Shown one piece after another: positions 21,991 through 33,344 of a stretch of DNA of 64,000 nucleotides. Origin of the DNA: Arachnopeziza araneosa (Eukaryota > Ascomycota > Leotiomycetes > Helotiales > Arachnopezizaceae); contig QYAI01000145.1 in assembly GCA_003988855.1 (NCBI GenBank), positions 1 through 64,000 of the forward strand, read 5' to 3'. A program made the position numbers and the translations under genes. Within the stretch, counting starts at the first letter, position 1. Each line of letters starts with the position of its first letter. Below the pieces are notes generated by a model. It worked only from the letters and a program-made list of their open reading frames with translations. It did no database searches and was not told the DNA's origin.

Positions 21991-23644
21991 ATGCCTTCAG
22001 GAGCGACGGAAAAGCTCGAGGGCGGGAACGGCTCCACGAGCGTCGAGGTCGTCCCGAACGATCTGGCCGACGCGGATGAAGCGTTTGGGTTTCTCGCCAG
22101 CCATTCCAGCGGCAGCAGTCTCATCCAAGAAGGAAATGCCATTCTGGAAGATCCTGCGCGGTTGAGGAGACTGGTACGAAAGATCGACCTCACCATAGCG
22201 CCGCTGTTGGCAGCCGTCTACTTCCTCCAATACCTGGACAAGACGACGCTATCATACACAGCAGTCATGGGGATCCGAGAAGACACGCATCTGGTCGGCC
22301 AGGACTACTCGGCGGTCTCTCTAGTCTTCTACGTTGGTAAGCTCGCCCAAACGTGTCCACAATATTCTGACCATGTAGGCTTTCTGGTCGCCGAATTCCC
22401 GACCCAGTACCTCGCCCAGCGCATATCCCGTCTGGGTCGGTACCTCGGCATCAACATCATGCTCTGGGGACTGGTTCTCGGGTGCCATGGTGCCTGCACC
22501 TCGTTCGCCGGGTTAGCTGTGTGCCGGACGCTCCTTGGGATCTTCGAGAGCTGCGTGGCTCCCATCCTGATCCTCATCATCGCCATGTGGTACAGGCAGG
22601 AGGAGCAGGGCCGGCGCATCTCCTGGTTCTACGTCTGCAACTCCCTGACCCAGATCTTCGGCGGTCTCGTGTCGTACGGCGTGAGCTTTACAAACTCAAA
22701 GTTTGCGAGCTGGAGAATCTTCTTCGTCGTCATCGGAGCCATCACGATCCTCGTCGGGGCGCTGGTCTGCGTCTACCTCCCCGACTCCCCGGTCAAGGCC
22801 AAGCGGTTCTCGGATACCGAGAAGGTAGCGGTGCTGTTGAGACTGAAGAGCAACCAGAGCGGGACGCAGAATGCGCGTGTGAAGAGAGAGCAGGTCTTTG
22901 AGACGTTCAAGGATCTCCGCGTCTGGCTGGTGTGCATATGTACGATGCTCAGTTCCATTCCCAACGGGGGGCTCTCCAACTTTTCAAGCATCCTTCTCAC
23001 CACGTTTGGATACACGCCGAGACAAGCCCTCGCCCTCACAGCCCCTGGCGGGGCCGTTGGCGTCATCTGCGTGCTGAGCGTAGGATATCTATCCGACAGA
23101 TGGCGCGATAGATCGTCCGTGATGTTGATCTGTATTATTCCCACCATTCTCGGTGCTGGATTGATGATAGGCTTGGATCCAAACGGTGTACCCAAGAACA
23201 AAGCAGGTCTGCTAGCGGCAGGTTTCCTGACCGGCACCTTTGGTGCAGCTTTTATGCTTCTACTGGCCTGGAATGCTTCGTGAGTCACGAGCATCTTGAA
23301 GATCCGCACTAACAAGACCTAGAAACATCGCTGGCCACACGAAGAAGGTAACCATCAACGCTCTGACGCTGGTGTTCTTCTCGGTCGGAAATATCCTCGG
23401 TACGCAGACTTTTCAGGCCAAGCAGGCTCCGGGATATATATCTGGGAAGATCAGCATCATTGCCACACTTGGAGCTCTGTGTTTCATGATACTGATCTTG
23501 AGATGGTACAACGATGTGTTGAATAAGAAGAATGAGAAGATTCTAGCCGAGCTGACGGAAGAGGAGAAGGCTAGCATGAAAGAGAGGCTCGCATTCGCGG
23601 ATCAAACTGATCGAAGAAATCCTTTCTTCGTGTATACTCACTGA
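21991..23644 (+). CDS. MFS permease of the anion:cation symporter (allantoate permease-like) family
   Basis: Three exons (21991-22336, 22379-23279, 23323-23644) give 522 residues. The first intron is 42 bp and leaves the frame open; removing it restores the family motif VFYVGFLVAEFPTQYL. Other family blocks are KIDLTIAPLLAAVYFLQYLDK, GRYLGINIMLWGLVLG, CRTLLGIFESCVAPILILI and MWYRQEEQGRR. Family members in fungi carry allantoate, nicotinate, pantothenate, biotin or aromatic acids into the cell. The gene is convergent with a Zn2Cys6 regulator (3' ends 181 bp apart), with an extradiol dioxygenase beyond, which suggests uptake of a ring compound (inference). The ATG at 21991 is chosen because the long leader from 21700 is not family-like. 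GC content is clearly above the surrounding intergenic DNA. Confidence 0.9.
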
Positions 23645-23825
23645 GACTTTGAATCTATATTCATACTATTTCTCTATAAAGTCTCCCGTCTTTCATCAGG
23701 ACCTGGGCGTGAGATGAGTCGTAGACATCGGCCCCGCAATAACGGACCCACATAAATTCGACCGCGCTCTTGACTTCATCCGCCATCATTCTCAAGCGAC
23801 AAGAATTCGAGAAGCTTTGAGATGA

Positions 23826-26031
23826 TCACGTTCCTCCGTAAGTCAGAAGTTCATCAATGCCCCATCCCCAGAGTTCAGACCCAGTGTTGATAGACGATCC
23901 TCCAGGGAACCCAAAATCTTGCCGCTGGGACCACCCGTGATCGAAAGGAGTTCGCGCGGTAGTTTCCTGGTCTCTTGCCATATCACTCATCGTCACTTGC
24001 TGCGAAATAATCCCAGGCACGCTGGTACTCTGGAGGTTCTCTTGGCTTGACCTTGTAATTTGTGCAGAAGTCCGTTGCTCCAGAGCCGCGAAATCTTTCA
24101 ATCTCAACTCCAGCGCAGCTAACTTTTGACACGAATTATTTGATATTCCCCAGATGGAAACAAATGTATCTAAATTGATTCTCAAGACATCAAGATTCGA
24201 ATTCGCGACTCGGTGATCAACGAATGTAGGGCCTAAGTCCTTTGAAACAACTTGAGCAGCAGCCGAAAGCCATACCACATTGAACAGAAATGGGCAAACA
24301 TAGTATACATGTTTTGGGGAGCAACTTCGAACCAGAGAAACAACCTCAGAAGCGGCCGCTAAATAGTGATGCCAGGCAGCTTGCTGAGCAGGGACAGTCG
24401 ACTCTTGATTGATTGAAGAGGAGCCTATGAGTTCCAATTTTCGTGACGTACTGTCAAATACCTGTTGGTGGTATATCATGAACCTGGAGAGCTGGATCAT
24501 AAGATAGATGCTATACTTGTCACTGTCCAGCTGCGTTGTTGTTGTAAAGTTTAGAAATTCTCCTTGATATCTCAGGTTGGACGGTAGGGTAGCCACTAAG
24601 CAATAGAGAGAGTTGGCAATAACTTCCAGTTGTGTTTGTGGCTCTTCCCTGCTCGAAGTTTTCGGATTCCGATTTGACACAGGATAGGCTTGAGGGTACG
24701 ACAGGATATGAGCACATCTCATCAACGAGTTGGTCACGAGGAACCAGGTCTTCCCACTCTTGTTGCCGCATTCTTGTAGAATCTTCCACGCAATTGTCGG
24801 ATCCGGATGTAGGAGGCAGCTTTCGGAAGCCGCATTCAAGAACCAGATTTCATCTTCAATAGGAAGCCAGGTTTGATTGTCATCCCAATTGATGGCTGTA
24901 GGAAGGCGAAGAATTGTACTCGCATAGACATCAAACTCCCAGACCGCCCACCATGCTCGTCGTTTTTCCTCCTTTAAAGACAAGCCAAGAGATACCGCTG
25001 CTTCATTGTTTGAGACATGCTTATCCAGCATATGCAATCGCAATTCATAGGCAATTCGAACACAAGTCCCGATCGATCTCCAGGCGCGTCCTCTAACCCC
25101 ACTCGTCAATTGGTAAAACGTCGTCAGAATCAGAGCTTGCAGTAAGTAGAGTGGTGGTGTTTCATCTAAACACTGTTCCAAAGATTCGCCAACGAGTCGT
25201 TCGGCGACCTCATAGAATTTTTGCGGTGTAGCAGCCAAACCATCCGGCTGATGAACCGAGTCCGTGAATCTTGCAGAAAACGAAAACATTGCAGATATCA
25301 AAGCTTGGATATGTAGTGGGGAAGAGATATCCAATAGTTTATTGTCAAAAGTTGGCGTGTGAAATAAACTAAAGGCGGTCATGTTTTTAAAATAGGAAGA
25401 CATCCTAGCTGGTCAGTTGTTGTAATCAACTCTACAAATGATGCCTTACAAGGAATGATAAGTTTCTAGTGGTATTTCGAATGCGCGGCAAATGGAATCA
25501 ACAATGAAATCATTATTCTGGCTTGCTGATGTGTTCGCAGTAGGACTGTTTTGATCTTCATCGAGTGGTTCGTGTGTTGGGTGCAAGAGATGGGAGAGTG
25601 CCAAGCCTCGGGAAACGGATTGACTGCCATCATTGCCGTCTATTTCGGGTGTCTTGTTGATATCTGCTCGTATAGGGGAGAGGTTGATCGGTAGACGTGG
25701 CGATTCCACGACTTGAGTAGTTCTCTGTGATTTCTTCAAACCTAGCTAGAGTAAGCGCTGGAAAGCACGCCCCAAATCGAGATTATTTACCAGGCTTAGG
25801 TCCAGGCTTTCTTGAAAAGGTGGGATATACACAATCTTTAGACACCTTCAAGCAATTACGACACCTGGGTAGCTGCCGGTCGCTGGGACTTGTTAGACGG
25901 GCAAACACTGTTAAGCTTATACGTCACCATTTTGTCTTCCGTCTACAACACTATCAGATTCAAGCCATGATTAGGAGGAAGAGACAATACCTTTTGCAGC
26001 ATTCACACGAGAGATTGGCATGCTCTGCCAT
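23826..26031 (-). CDS. Zn2Cys6 fungal-specific transcription factor
   Basis: Five exons (26031-25991, 25942-25928, 25888-25791, 25741-25450, 25404-23826) give 674 residues. The zinc cluster appears only after splicing a 15-nt micro-exon: Cys9-x2-Cys12-x6-Cys19-x8-Cys28-x2-Cys31-x6-Cys38, followed by the basic linker SRKPGPKPG. The large last exon holds the fungal transcription factor domain, including HIQALISAMFSFSARF, YLLQALILTTFYQL and RSIGTCVRIAYELRLHMLD. Introns are 48, 39, 49 and 45 bp. It binds DNA in the nucleus, probably at CGG-type half sites as its family does. Lying between the permease and the dioxygenase, it is the likely pathway regulator of this cluster (inference from context). 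Confidence 0.92.
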
Positions 26032-26278
26032 CCTCAACGGTGAGATGGGAATGGGCGGGAGATTTAGATGAGTAGAAGTTGGGCCGCCACGAGAGAATTG
26101 ACCCGATGACCCCGCTTCAGACCCCACAATCCCACATACACCGTCATCCTACCAACGAAGTACTTTGTTCACGGCCATTCACAATAAGCACGAAATGTTA
26201 TACAATGATATTTTCAAACTGCCACATTTCAAGTAATCAAAACAAGGTATCTGTTGATTTCATTCTATTAAATACATG

Positions 26279-27282
26279 TCACTGTAAGAAAGTTGCAGGC
26301 ACAGCAGGACCTGTAAAGAGTTAGCGGACATATCAAGACGAGGAATAAACATACCCCAAATATAAAGACTATTAGGAGAATCCGTGGTCTTGTTGATTGG
26401 AGTCTGGTCGTTCACCAAATCCCCATCCACATAATGCTCCAAGATGAACTTGCTCGGATCAAACCAGTAATCGAAGATCTGACTGCCCATGACGTGCCTC
26501 CCCACCCCCCAGCAATTCTCGTACTTCTTCTCGGTCAACCAATGATGTCCCAACATCTGGATGTCGAAGTCAAAAACCTCGAAGCTGGAGTGGTGAACGT
26601 GGAATTGGGGGCCTTCAAAGAAGAAGAAGCAGTGGTGATCGACCCATTCGGACCCGCGATCAAGATGCAGGAAGGTTATGACTTCCTCCCCGGTGCCTGG
26701 TGCGTGGACGAGCTCTGACGGCTTCAGGTTGAAGTTCGACGTGTAGAACTCGAAGGCCTTTTTGTAGTCCGTCACACAGAGCCCAAAGTGCCCCAGCTTG
26801 TGGACGGGAGCTGGCCCTTTCTTGAAGCGCTGCGTCTTGTTGACCGAGCGGTGTTTCGAGACGGGGAAATTGTACGACAACTCTGGGAAGGTTTCCGCAA
26901 TTTCTACCGGGGTTTGGCCATAGACAAGATGCCACGGGCAATTATCGATGGGGTCGTAGAATGTGACACGCTTCCCTCCGCCTGGCGCATCCGAATCCTC
27001 AATTGCGGTGGCATTCGGGAGAGATGTTGCCAGTTCGAGATCTTCCATTGACTCGACGACGAATCCTGTGCCCAGAAACTTCTCCTCGGTGCCTCTCGAT
27101 GCGCAAATGGCGAACGGTTCCGTCCCATATCCGCGGTAGTATATCTTGTCTTCGGTCTTGTGGCACGGGCTGAAGCCAAAGTCGACGAGGAATTGGTTCG
27201 CGGCTTCGAGATCTTTATGCTGATAGTACACATGCGCTATGCGCTTCAGGTTGATCTTTTGCTTGGTCGCAGATGGAGACAT
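26279..27282 (-). CDS. Type I extradiol ring-cleavage dioxygenase (VOC superfamily)
   Basis: Two exons (27282-26355 and 26310-26279) with a 44-bp intron give 319 residues; the last exon adds PAVPATFLQ. Two tandem VOC modules are visible (about 10-125 and 160-295). The second holds the expected 2-His-1-Glu iron site: His165 in HKLGHFGLCV, His231 in FHVHHSSFEV and Glu282 in FILEHYVDGD, with GRHVMGSQIFDYWFDP between. This matches catechol, biphenyldiol and homoprotocatechuate 2,3-dioxygenases, which open an aromatic diol ring using Fe(II) and O2. The ATG at 27282 is preferred over 27315 because it gives the compact family N-terminus. No downstream hydrolase or decarboxylase lies in the window, so the product's fate is unknown. 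GC-rich like the permease. Confidence 0.9.
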
Positions 27283-28148
27283 GATGGCAGGTTGCAGATA
27301 GGGCGATTTCGTCAAGTTGAAGAAACGCTAGATCGTTATGTGAGATCTGAGGGAGGATTGCGAGAGTATATAGCTGGAACAATTGCAACTAATGGCCCCA
27401 TATTGATGCCCCATCTCCATAATGTCCCGGAAGTGCTCGGTAGAATCTCTGCAGTGCTTTGCGGTAGTTGTGGGCAGCGAGACGTCTGCGGTCGAATTGT
27501 TCAAGACGGGTGAATTGGCGACGGACGAACTTGAAATGTGGGTAGCAGCCGCATTCCAGGGGAGGAGGATTCCAGGGCTTCAGGCAGCAGGCCAGTAGGA
27601 TGGTCAGGCTCCGGTCACTGTGGACCGCCGGCGGTGAAGGGTGAGACAGCGGGGAGAGGCGCTGTGAGGGAGCCACAGGGCCTGTGGTAGGGGTCACACG
27701 CTGTCGCTCGAAGCGCTGACGGAGATTTCTCATCTCACGCGCAATGCCGGCCAAGGATGACAAGAGGCAGAACCGTGACTTCTTGGTTCCCCTCTCTCGT
27801 ATTTACGTAACCTCGCCTTGTCGCAGTCTATGGCCACCAGCAGTGCTTTAGTCACCGCGCTGCACGATTTATAAAAGGGGCTCTGGCGATTGGGTGTTTG
27901 GCCTCGGCGCTGGGGACAGACGTCGTGATGTTGATTCTGGAAAGAATCACGAGCAGGCCGATGTGTCAAGCGCGAGCAGGAGGAACAAATGATGTAGTCC
28001 GTGTAATGGTGACGCGATGGGAGGTGCGAGTTGGGAGAGATGGCACTCAGCTGCAGAGACTCTTAAACCCAAGTCCATGTACAGTACTCAAGTCTCTCAG
28101 TGGTAAACAAAACATAGCATTTCCCCTCCAGATTTCCTCCATTTCAAT
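27283..28148. promoter_or_regulatory. GC-rich divergent promoter region, dioxygenase / F-box
   Basis: 866 bp between the start of the minus-strand dioxygenase and the plus-strand F-box gene. The part near 27400-27760 is unusually GC-rich, and open frames there (124 codons on minus, 117 on plus) look like by-products of that composition. I cannot pick out a specific Zn2Cys6 site with confidence. Confidence 0.4.
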
Positions 28149-29601
28149 ATGGAGTCCAATCCCTCCCCTCCCATGTGCAGTTCTGTCATCCAGATGGGAG
28201 AGACGCCCACTTCAAAACTTGAAAGTCTGCCAACCGAGATTCTGGAAAAGATATTTGGATGCCTCGCACAACCTGGCGGCTTCGAGAGATCTATTTACAT
28301 GAGGGATCACTTGTCAAGTGCGTATATCAACCCAAGACCCAAGAAAGAGCTAACTCTCTACAGTCGCCTCGAATGCCAGGGAGACAGTGGAAGCCGACCT
28401 TTTCGCGTGCCTTTTGATATCCCATCGGATATACCGTACCTCGATTCGAGCCATGTACAGTAATGTAACTATTGTGCAACTCGAAAAACTGTGCAGATTC
28501 GTAAAGATCATCAAGGCTTCCCGAGAGCTGGGAGGGTTCGTCCGCTATATCGACCTTTCGGGCATCCAGGACGCAATCCCGCTCTCCATCCATCAAGAAC
28601 TATGGCCGTTGCTCCCCTCGCTGGTTGGCGCCAAGCACACAGAGCGGTCGAAACCGGAGATGCGAACCGCAATACACCTTCAAGAATCGGTTGACGATGG
28701 GTCATGGGAGGCACTCTCGAATCTAGTTCATTTAAGTCTCGGATTCCCCAACTCGGATCGTCGTAAGATTCCTGAGATTGGAGCACCTGGCTTTCAAAAT
28801 TTTGAGAAGCTCCGGGTCTTGACACTCAGCAACTCAACAATGTCAGTCCACACATTGGAGACCATTTCAAACTTTGCTCGCCTGACATCTCTCCGGATAT
28901 CAGTCGGTATAAATCTGTTCCCATCTCAGCTAGCGAGGCTCCTCACCTCACACCCTTCCCTGAAAGATTCATTAATATCCTTACATATTGAAGGAGATGA
29001 TGATTACATGCACCTACAAGAAACCACCGGCATTCTTGCGAGCGTACCAAACTCTGTCCGTTCTCTGGATCTCTCGCAGTGGCAGATGAGTCCAGATCAT
29101 ATCCCGAGGTTGGGACAACTATGTACCAGGTTAGAAGAATTGCGCATCGGACACAACCTGCGTATGTCGGACCTTGAGGATATTATTTTCGATCCGGGCT
29201 GGAGCTTTGATCCCCTTGACTCCCAATCATTTATCAAGAGCTTAGAAGTCGAGGATTCGTATCTGGAATGTGTATCTTCGGCAGTCAATAGGTGCAAACT
29301 GAAGCAGCGTATCAATTCCATCTCCTGGGTTGGTGACCATACTCTGTTGGTTTCCATGGGCCCTCTCCGTTTCTTGGGCATCTCATCAATTCCCGAAAAA
29401 CAGCAGCGATGTCTCGAACAGTCTTTGCTTCTGGCCAAGCATCTAACTCGTTTAGAGATTATTGAGACTTCTGTAAGCAACCATGGAAACGGAATCATCG
29501 ATCAAGGATGGCGGAGAGAAGACAATATGCGAGAAACGTGGATTATGAGAAAGTCACAAGGACATTATACTTTAAATTCCAAAGGAAAATGCGAAAGATA
29601 G
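28149..29601 (+). CDS. F-box protein with leucine-rich region
   Basis: Two exons (28149-28317, 28364-29601) with a 46-bp intron (GTGCGT ... GCTAACT ... CTACAG) give 468 residues. The F-box begins at about residue 25 (LESLPTEILEKIFGCLAQPG) and crosses the splice to IASNARETVEADLFACLL. Downstream are Leu-rich segments such as LSNLVHLSLGF, LRVLTLSNSTM, LTSLRISVGI and SVRSLDLSQWQM, resembling irregular leucine-rich repeats. F-box proteins link substrates to the SCF ubiquitin ligase through Skp1; the substrate is unknown. The first ATG is used; the second in-frame ATG (28194) would also keep the F-box. It is convergent with the bromodomain gene. Confidence 0.78.
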
Positions 29602-29925
29602 GCTGGCAGTACGAGAGGAAGTACCGGAATTCCTAACATCTATGCGAGTGGGAAAGACGGAATTAGGTCCTGTCGAAGTAAACCAGTACTAAGAGAGATT
29701 TGCAGGGAATAAAAGTAATGGAATTTCAGGCTAAAATCGTGTAATGAGATAGTTTGTAAGAAGCCCACTAGGGCAGCGAATCTAGATCTAATAGGGAGGG
29801 ACTCTGTCAACGATCAAAAAGTAAAACTATGTTCAAGAGGTCTTATTCAGTGTACTCTCACATCTTGGGGTTTTGGATTAACATCAACATTAAGGCTACA
29901 AGATTCAATCACATTGTGAGAGATA
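29602..29925. other. Convergent intergenic spacer
   Basis: 324 bp between the 3' ends of the F-box gene (plus) and the bromodomain gene (minus). No gene or repeat is visible; it should contain both terminators and polyadenylation sites. Confidence 0.5.
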
Positions 29926-32424
29926 TCAGGCTTTCCTCCTTCGCTTCACAACACTACCAACATGAGACTCGCCATCACCAGCAAGCTCATCAACTTCATC
30001 ATCTTCGTAATTTGCCCTTGCCAGACTATTTTCTCGAGTTTCTTCACTCCTTCTTTCAGCAGCTCGAAGATCTCCAATAATCTTTTCAACGTCTGCAAAC
30101 ATGGCCCTTGTGCTTTTGACGACACTATCTTCATCAAATGCATATCCTAGTGCGTCACCCTTTGCTGCACCCATCGCCTGCCATCGCTTTCCAAATCCTC
30201 GGTTGGGATCTGGATTGAACATGACAGCATTAGCGAACATGCGCATCAATTCCTTTTCAAGTTGAGCGTTATTGATGATGCCTTTTGGTGGAACGAGGTC
30301 TTCAGAAATAGATAACCATGAGTTTGTGAGATTTGGATTCATATCCTCTGGTGCCGCAGTAGTTGCCGCACGATGGCCCGCAGTAATGGCAGCCCTGATT
30401 GATTTCAGATCTTGAGGCCGAAGAATCAAAGTTTTGTATCCTGGAGCATCGCGTTCCTTGACGGGCGCTGCGAAAATGCTAGCATTTTTATCGGCAGAAA
30501 TGTTTTCCAATGCTGATTTCGATATATTCGGAAAGTTTTTTGTCCAAAGAACATGAGTTGGTGGTCTAGTATCATAAATATTCGTTTGCCCTCGCTTCCG
30601 CTTGTTGGCCTGCCGTACAGAAGGTCCAGCCCTTGAACTAGGTCTAGGAAGAGTAGAATCATCTGCAGTTGTATCTCCAGTATCAGATATTCCCGCTGGA
30701 GTGGCTACCTCCTCTTTGACACGTCTTGCTGGTTCGTTGTCCATGGAGAGTTCATCTGCATGTGACATAACCGACTGACTTCTATGTGATCTCCCAACAA
30801 CTGAAGAGGCTACACTTGGAGCCCTTGTCCGTTTCATACCTCTTGGCGGAGCTTTGGGAGACTTTGGTTTCGTTCCTGATTTCTTGGGCGGAGAGATGAG
30901 CTTGCTAGGCTTTAGTATCGGACTGAGAGGCTCCATTTCTGGCCGAGGAAGTTGCACATAGGCTCCTGGGGTAGCTCCAGTAGGCGTTGGTGTCCAACGA
31001 GTTCCACTTCCTGTAAAGAAAAGTGGCGATCCACGAGAAATAGGTGTACTTGGGAGGGATTGGAGTCTTTGAGCCTGGGTTTGTGGCCTTGGCCCTTGAC
31101 TTGGATTATACGGAGAATTGTATTGCCTGTTTTCCGGCTGAAATTGTTGTCGTTGGTTTGAAGGGGCTTGGTACTGTGGTTGGGTATGATGAAAAGGCGG
31201 TGGCTGCTGCGCGGCCCAAGGCGACGGCCCACCAGCTGATGGAGGTCGCTGCTGTGCAGGATATTGCTGAAAGAAGCCTTGCGGGGGTGGTCCACCTTGT
31301 TGCGCAACCATTGCAGATCCAGATGGTGCTCGATACTGTTGGCCAGCTGCATCGGCTAGAGCATCTAAAGGCATGCTTGGGGAGCCTGGAGCTCGCCGAA
31401 CACCAGTAGTTGGTGGAGGCAAAAGAACTGGGGTTGGAGGTTGAAAGTGCCCTGGGGAAGATGGGAGAGTAGAATGGGGGGGAGGTAACCCATTTGGACT
31501 CGAGAAACCGCGCTGAGAAGCTGAGTAGGGTTGAGAGGCATATTGCGGGGAACCGTATTGAGAATAGGATCCTACCGGTTGATATTGTTGAAGATGATTT
31601 GCATATGGAGGCTCCCATCTAAGAGGTCCGGGATGCTGAGGGCCGGAATGTGAAGGAGACAGCTGTGGCCCATTACTGCCAGTTCTATTATGATTAGAAG
31701 GTGGGACCAAAGGTCGGTTCGGGTCTAATGATTTAGGGGAAGCAAGAGGTGGTGGTTGCTGATTATTCGGAGCATCGCCAATTGCAACTCTTTCCGGTTG
31801 TGGTTCTAGTTGTGATGGAATCGGACGTGGAGAGATTTTAGGAGTTGCGGGTGTCGAGGTTTCATTTGGAGCTGGCCGTGATTCGGTAGCTACACCATTC
31901 ATCTTCGTTTGAGCCTGCTGTTCGATTGCAACCCCATTTCCATTTGTCGAAACTTCATCTTCCTGTCGAATCCTCTCGTCCCATTCACCTCTTTCAATTT
32001 CTCCGATTTCTTGCTTCAAAGTCGCGTACCTCTTCTCTTCCTCACGAATCTCCTTCACCATATAGTCTCGATACCGGGCATAGAGTCGATCGACCAGCAA
32101 CGGAAGCTTTTCCTTGTAGTCTCGTGCATCGTTGATGGAAGGCAGTGAGGGAGAAGGGAGTTTGCGCTTCTTGGAAGTCGAAAGGCTGTCTTCTCCATCT
32201 TGATCTTCGCTATTCACCTCATCTCGCAGAAGCTGAAGATATTGACTCCGTAGAGCTTCCGATGTCAATCTCTGAACGTCATAGGTAGGGCCATCTTTGA
32301 CAAGTGAATTGTTGGTGAGGAGGCCGGAAATCCGATCAAAGTCTTGCTCCTCGGTCCCAAACGCGACAAGCGACTGGAACAACAACAGACACTCGAGTGG
32401 TGTATAGGCCGCCGTATTATTCAT
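29926..32424 (-). CDS. Bromodomain protein of the Brd8/Bdc1 (NuA4-associated) type
   Basis: One exon, 832 residues. The N-terminus YTPLECLLLFQSLVAFG and a charged coiled-coil-like stretch (about 130-160, EIREEEKRYATLKQEIGEIE) precede a long Pro/Gln/Ser-rich disordered middle (about 170-560). A bromodomain-like fold follows near the end: YKTLILRPQDLKSIRAAITA, then LEKELMRMFANAVMFNPDP, in which the usual acetyl-lysine-binding asparagine region is FNPDP. The C-terminus is acidic and then basic (VVKRRRKA), a likely nuclear signal. This order fits fungal Brd8-like subunits of the NuA4 histone acetyltransferase complex. Membership in the complex is by family resemblance only. Confidence 0.8.
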   Translation of the reverse strand: MNNTAAYTPLECLLLFQSLVAFGTEEQDFDRISGLLTNNSLVKDGPTYDVQRLTSEALRSQYLQLLRDEVNSEDQDGEDSLSTSKKRKLPSPSLPSINDARDYKEKLPLLVDRLYARYRDYMVKEIREEEKRYATLKQEIGEIERGEWDERIRQEDEVSTNGNGVAIEQQAQTKMNGVATESRPAPNETSTPATPKISPRPIPSQLEPQPERVAIGDAPNNQQPPPLASPKSLDPNRPLVPPSNHNRTGSNGPQLSPSHSGPQHPGPLRWEPPYANHLQQYQPVGSYSQYGSPQYASQPYSASQRGFSSPNGLPPPHSTLPSSPGHFQPPTPVLLPPPTTGVRRAPGSPSMPLDALADAAGQQYRAPSGSAMVAQQGGPPPQGFFQQYPAQQRPPSAGGPSPWAAQQPPPFHHTQPQYQAPSNQRQQFQPENRQYNSPYNPSQGPRPQTQAQRLQSLPSTPISRGSPLFFTGSGTRWTPTPTGATPGAYVQLPRPEMEPLSPILKPSKLISPPKKSGTKPKSPKAPPRGMKRTRAPSVASSVVGRSHRSQSVMSHADELSMDNEPARRVKEEVATPAGISDTGDTTADDSTLPRPSSRAGPSVRQANKRKRGQTNIYDTRPPTHVLWTKNFPNISKSALENISADKNASIFAAPVKERDAPGYKTLILRPQDLKSIRAAITAGHRAATTAAPEDMNPNLTNSWLSISEDLVPPKGIINNAQLEKELMRMFANAVMFNPDPNRGFGKRWQAMGAAKGDALGYAFDEDSVVKSTRAMFADVEKIIGDLRAAERRSEETRENSLARANYEDDEVDELAGDGESHVGSVVKRRRKA

Positions 32425-33344
32425 ACCCCGATGGGTTCCTCGCCAGCGATCGAGGGGACTGTCAAGGCTGGAGACGAGGTGAAGAGGAGCCAGGACGAGC
32501 GTCGGTTTGTTTGCTACCGTTTGAAAACCAGGGGTTTCGATGTCGAAGAAGCTGACGCCCGATACGCGTGGAGATGGGCAGAGAATTCAGGTCCCAGATT
32601 GATGGATTTCACGGTGGCGGGACTCTGCTCTTGCTCGAACTGTCGCGGCGATGATGCTATTCCGAAGAGGTGGAAAGATTGAACGGTGGCACGTGACTCG
32701 CGATGAGAAATGTCGGAGGTGCCAACTCCTGCAAATGCCGATAGGGGGCGTCCTCAGCAAGCAGAACGCCACAGCAAAGAATAAGGACCATGGGCATCCT
32801 GCTGGAGTAAACAAAGCCGGACAAATACGAGACGTCGTTGAAGCTGACGCAAGAAACAAATTACACCAAGACACCGCCCGTACCCTCTCACCGTTTCGCT
32901 CTGAATAGCATCCATGCCTCTCTCGCTCCCTCAGCCTCCAGTGCCTCATTTGCCAGGCGTCGACATGATCTTCATGCCTTTGATCTCGCGTATCCAGTCG
33001 CATAGCTGAGGCTGGTTTGATCATAGTCTGTGATCTGTCTGGCGGGTCCTTTTAGCATGAATACCTACCGATCCTCACCTTCACCCTCATCAGATCAGAC
33101 AAGGCCTCGCCTCGGATTCTCTCCTCCATTTGGAACGCCAACACCACCGGCACAAGTGCACAGCAAGAAAAGGCTCGAGCCGCTGCAGCCACAGTAGCCC
33201 CTATTTCTCTCTGCTGGATTGGCAATCTCATACCTGGGGCCGATCGCCATACCTTTACCGCCTTATTGCTGAACCTCTTCCGATCTCCCCTCCATCCTCA
33301 ACTCTCTTTTCCTCTATCCTTATCCTATCATTATACACATCACC
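32425..33344. promoter_or_regulatory. Divergent promoter region, bromodomain / coiled-coil gene
   Basis: 920 bp between divergent start codons. Overlapping open frames on both strands (for example 32587-33024 minus, 32344-32682 plus) show no domain and probably arise by chance in GC-rich DNA. A pyrimidine-rich tract (about 33270-33330) precedes the start at 33345, as in many fungal housekeeping promoters. Confidence 0.45.

Noticed and set aside
27389..27969. Minus-strand frames of 124 and 79 codons upstream of the dioxygenase
   Set aside because: Explained by high GC content; composition is Arg/Pro-rich and low-information, and they fall in the promoter.
30912..31618. Several frames opposite or within the bromodomain gene (for example 146 and 170 codons)
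   Set aside because: Shadows of the long Pro/Gln-rich coding region in other frames.
32587..33024. 145-codon minus-strand frame in the bromodomain/coiled-coil promoter
   Set aside because: No domain, overlapped by plus-strand frames, and located between two divergent start codons.
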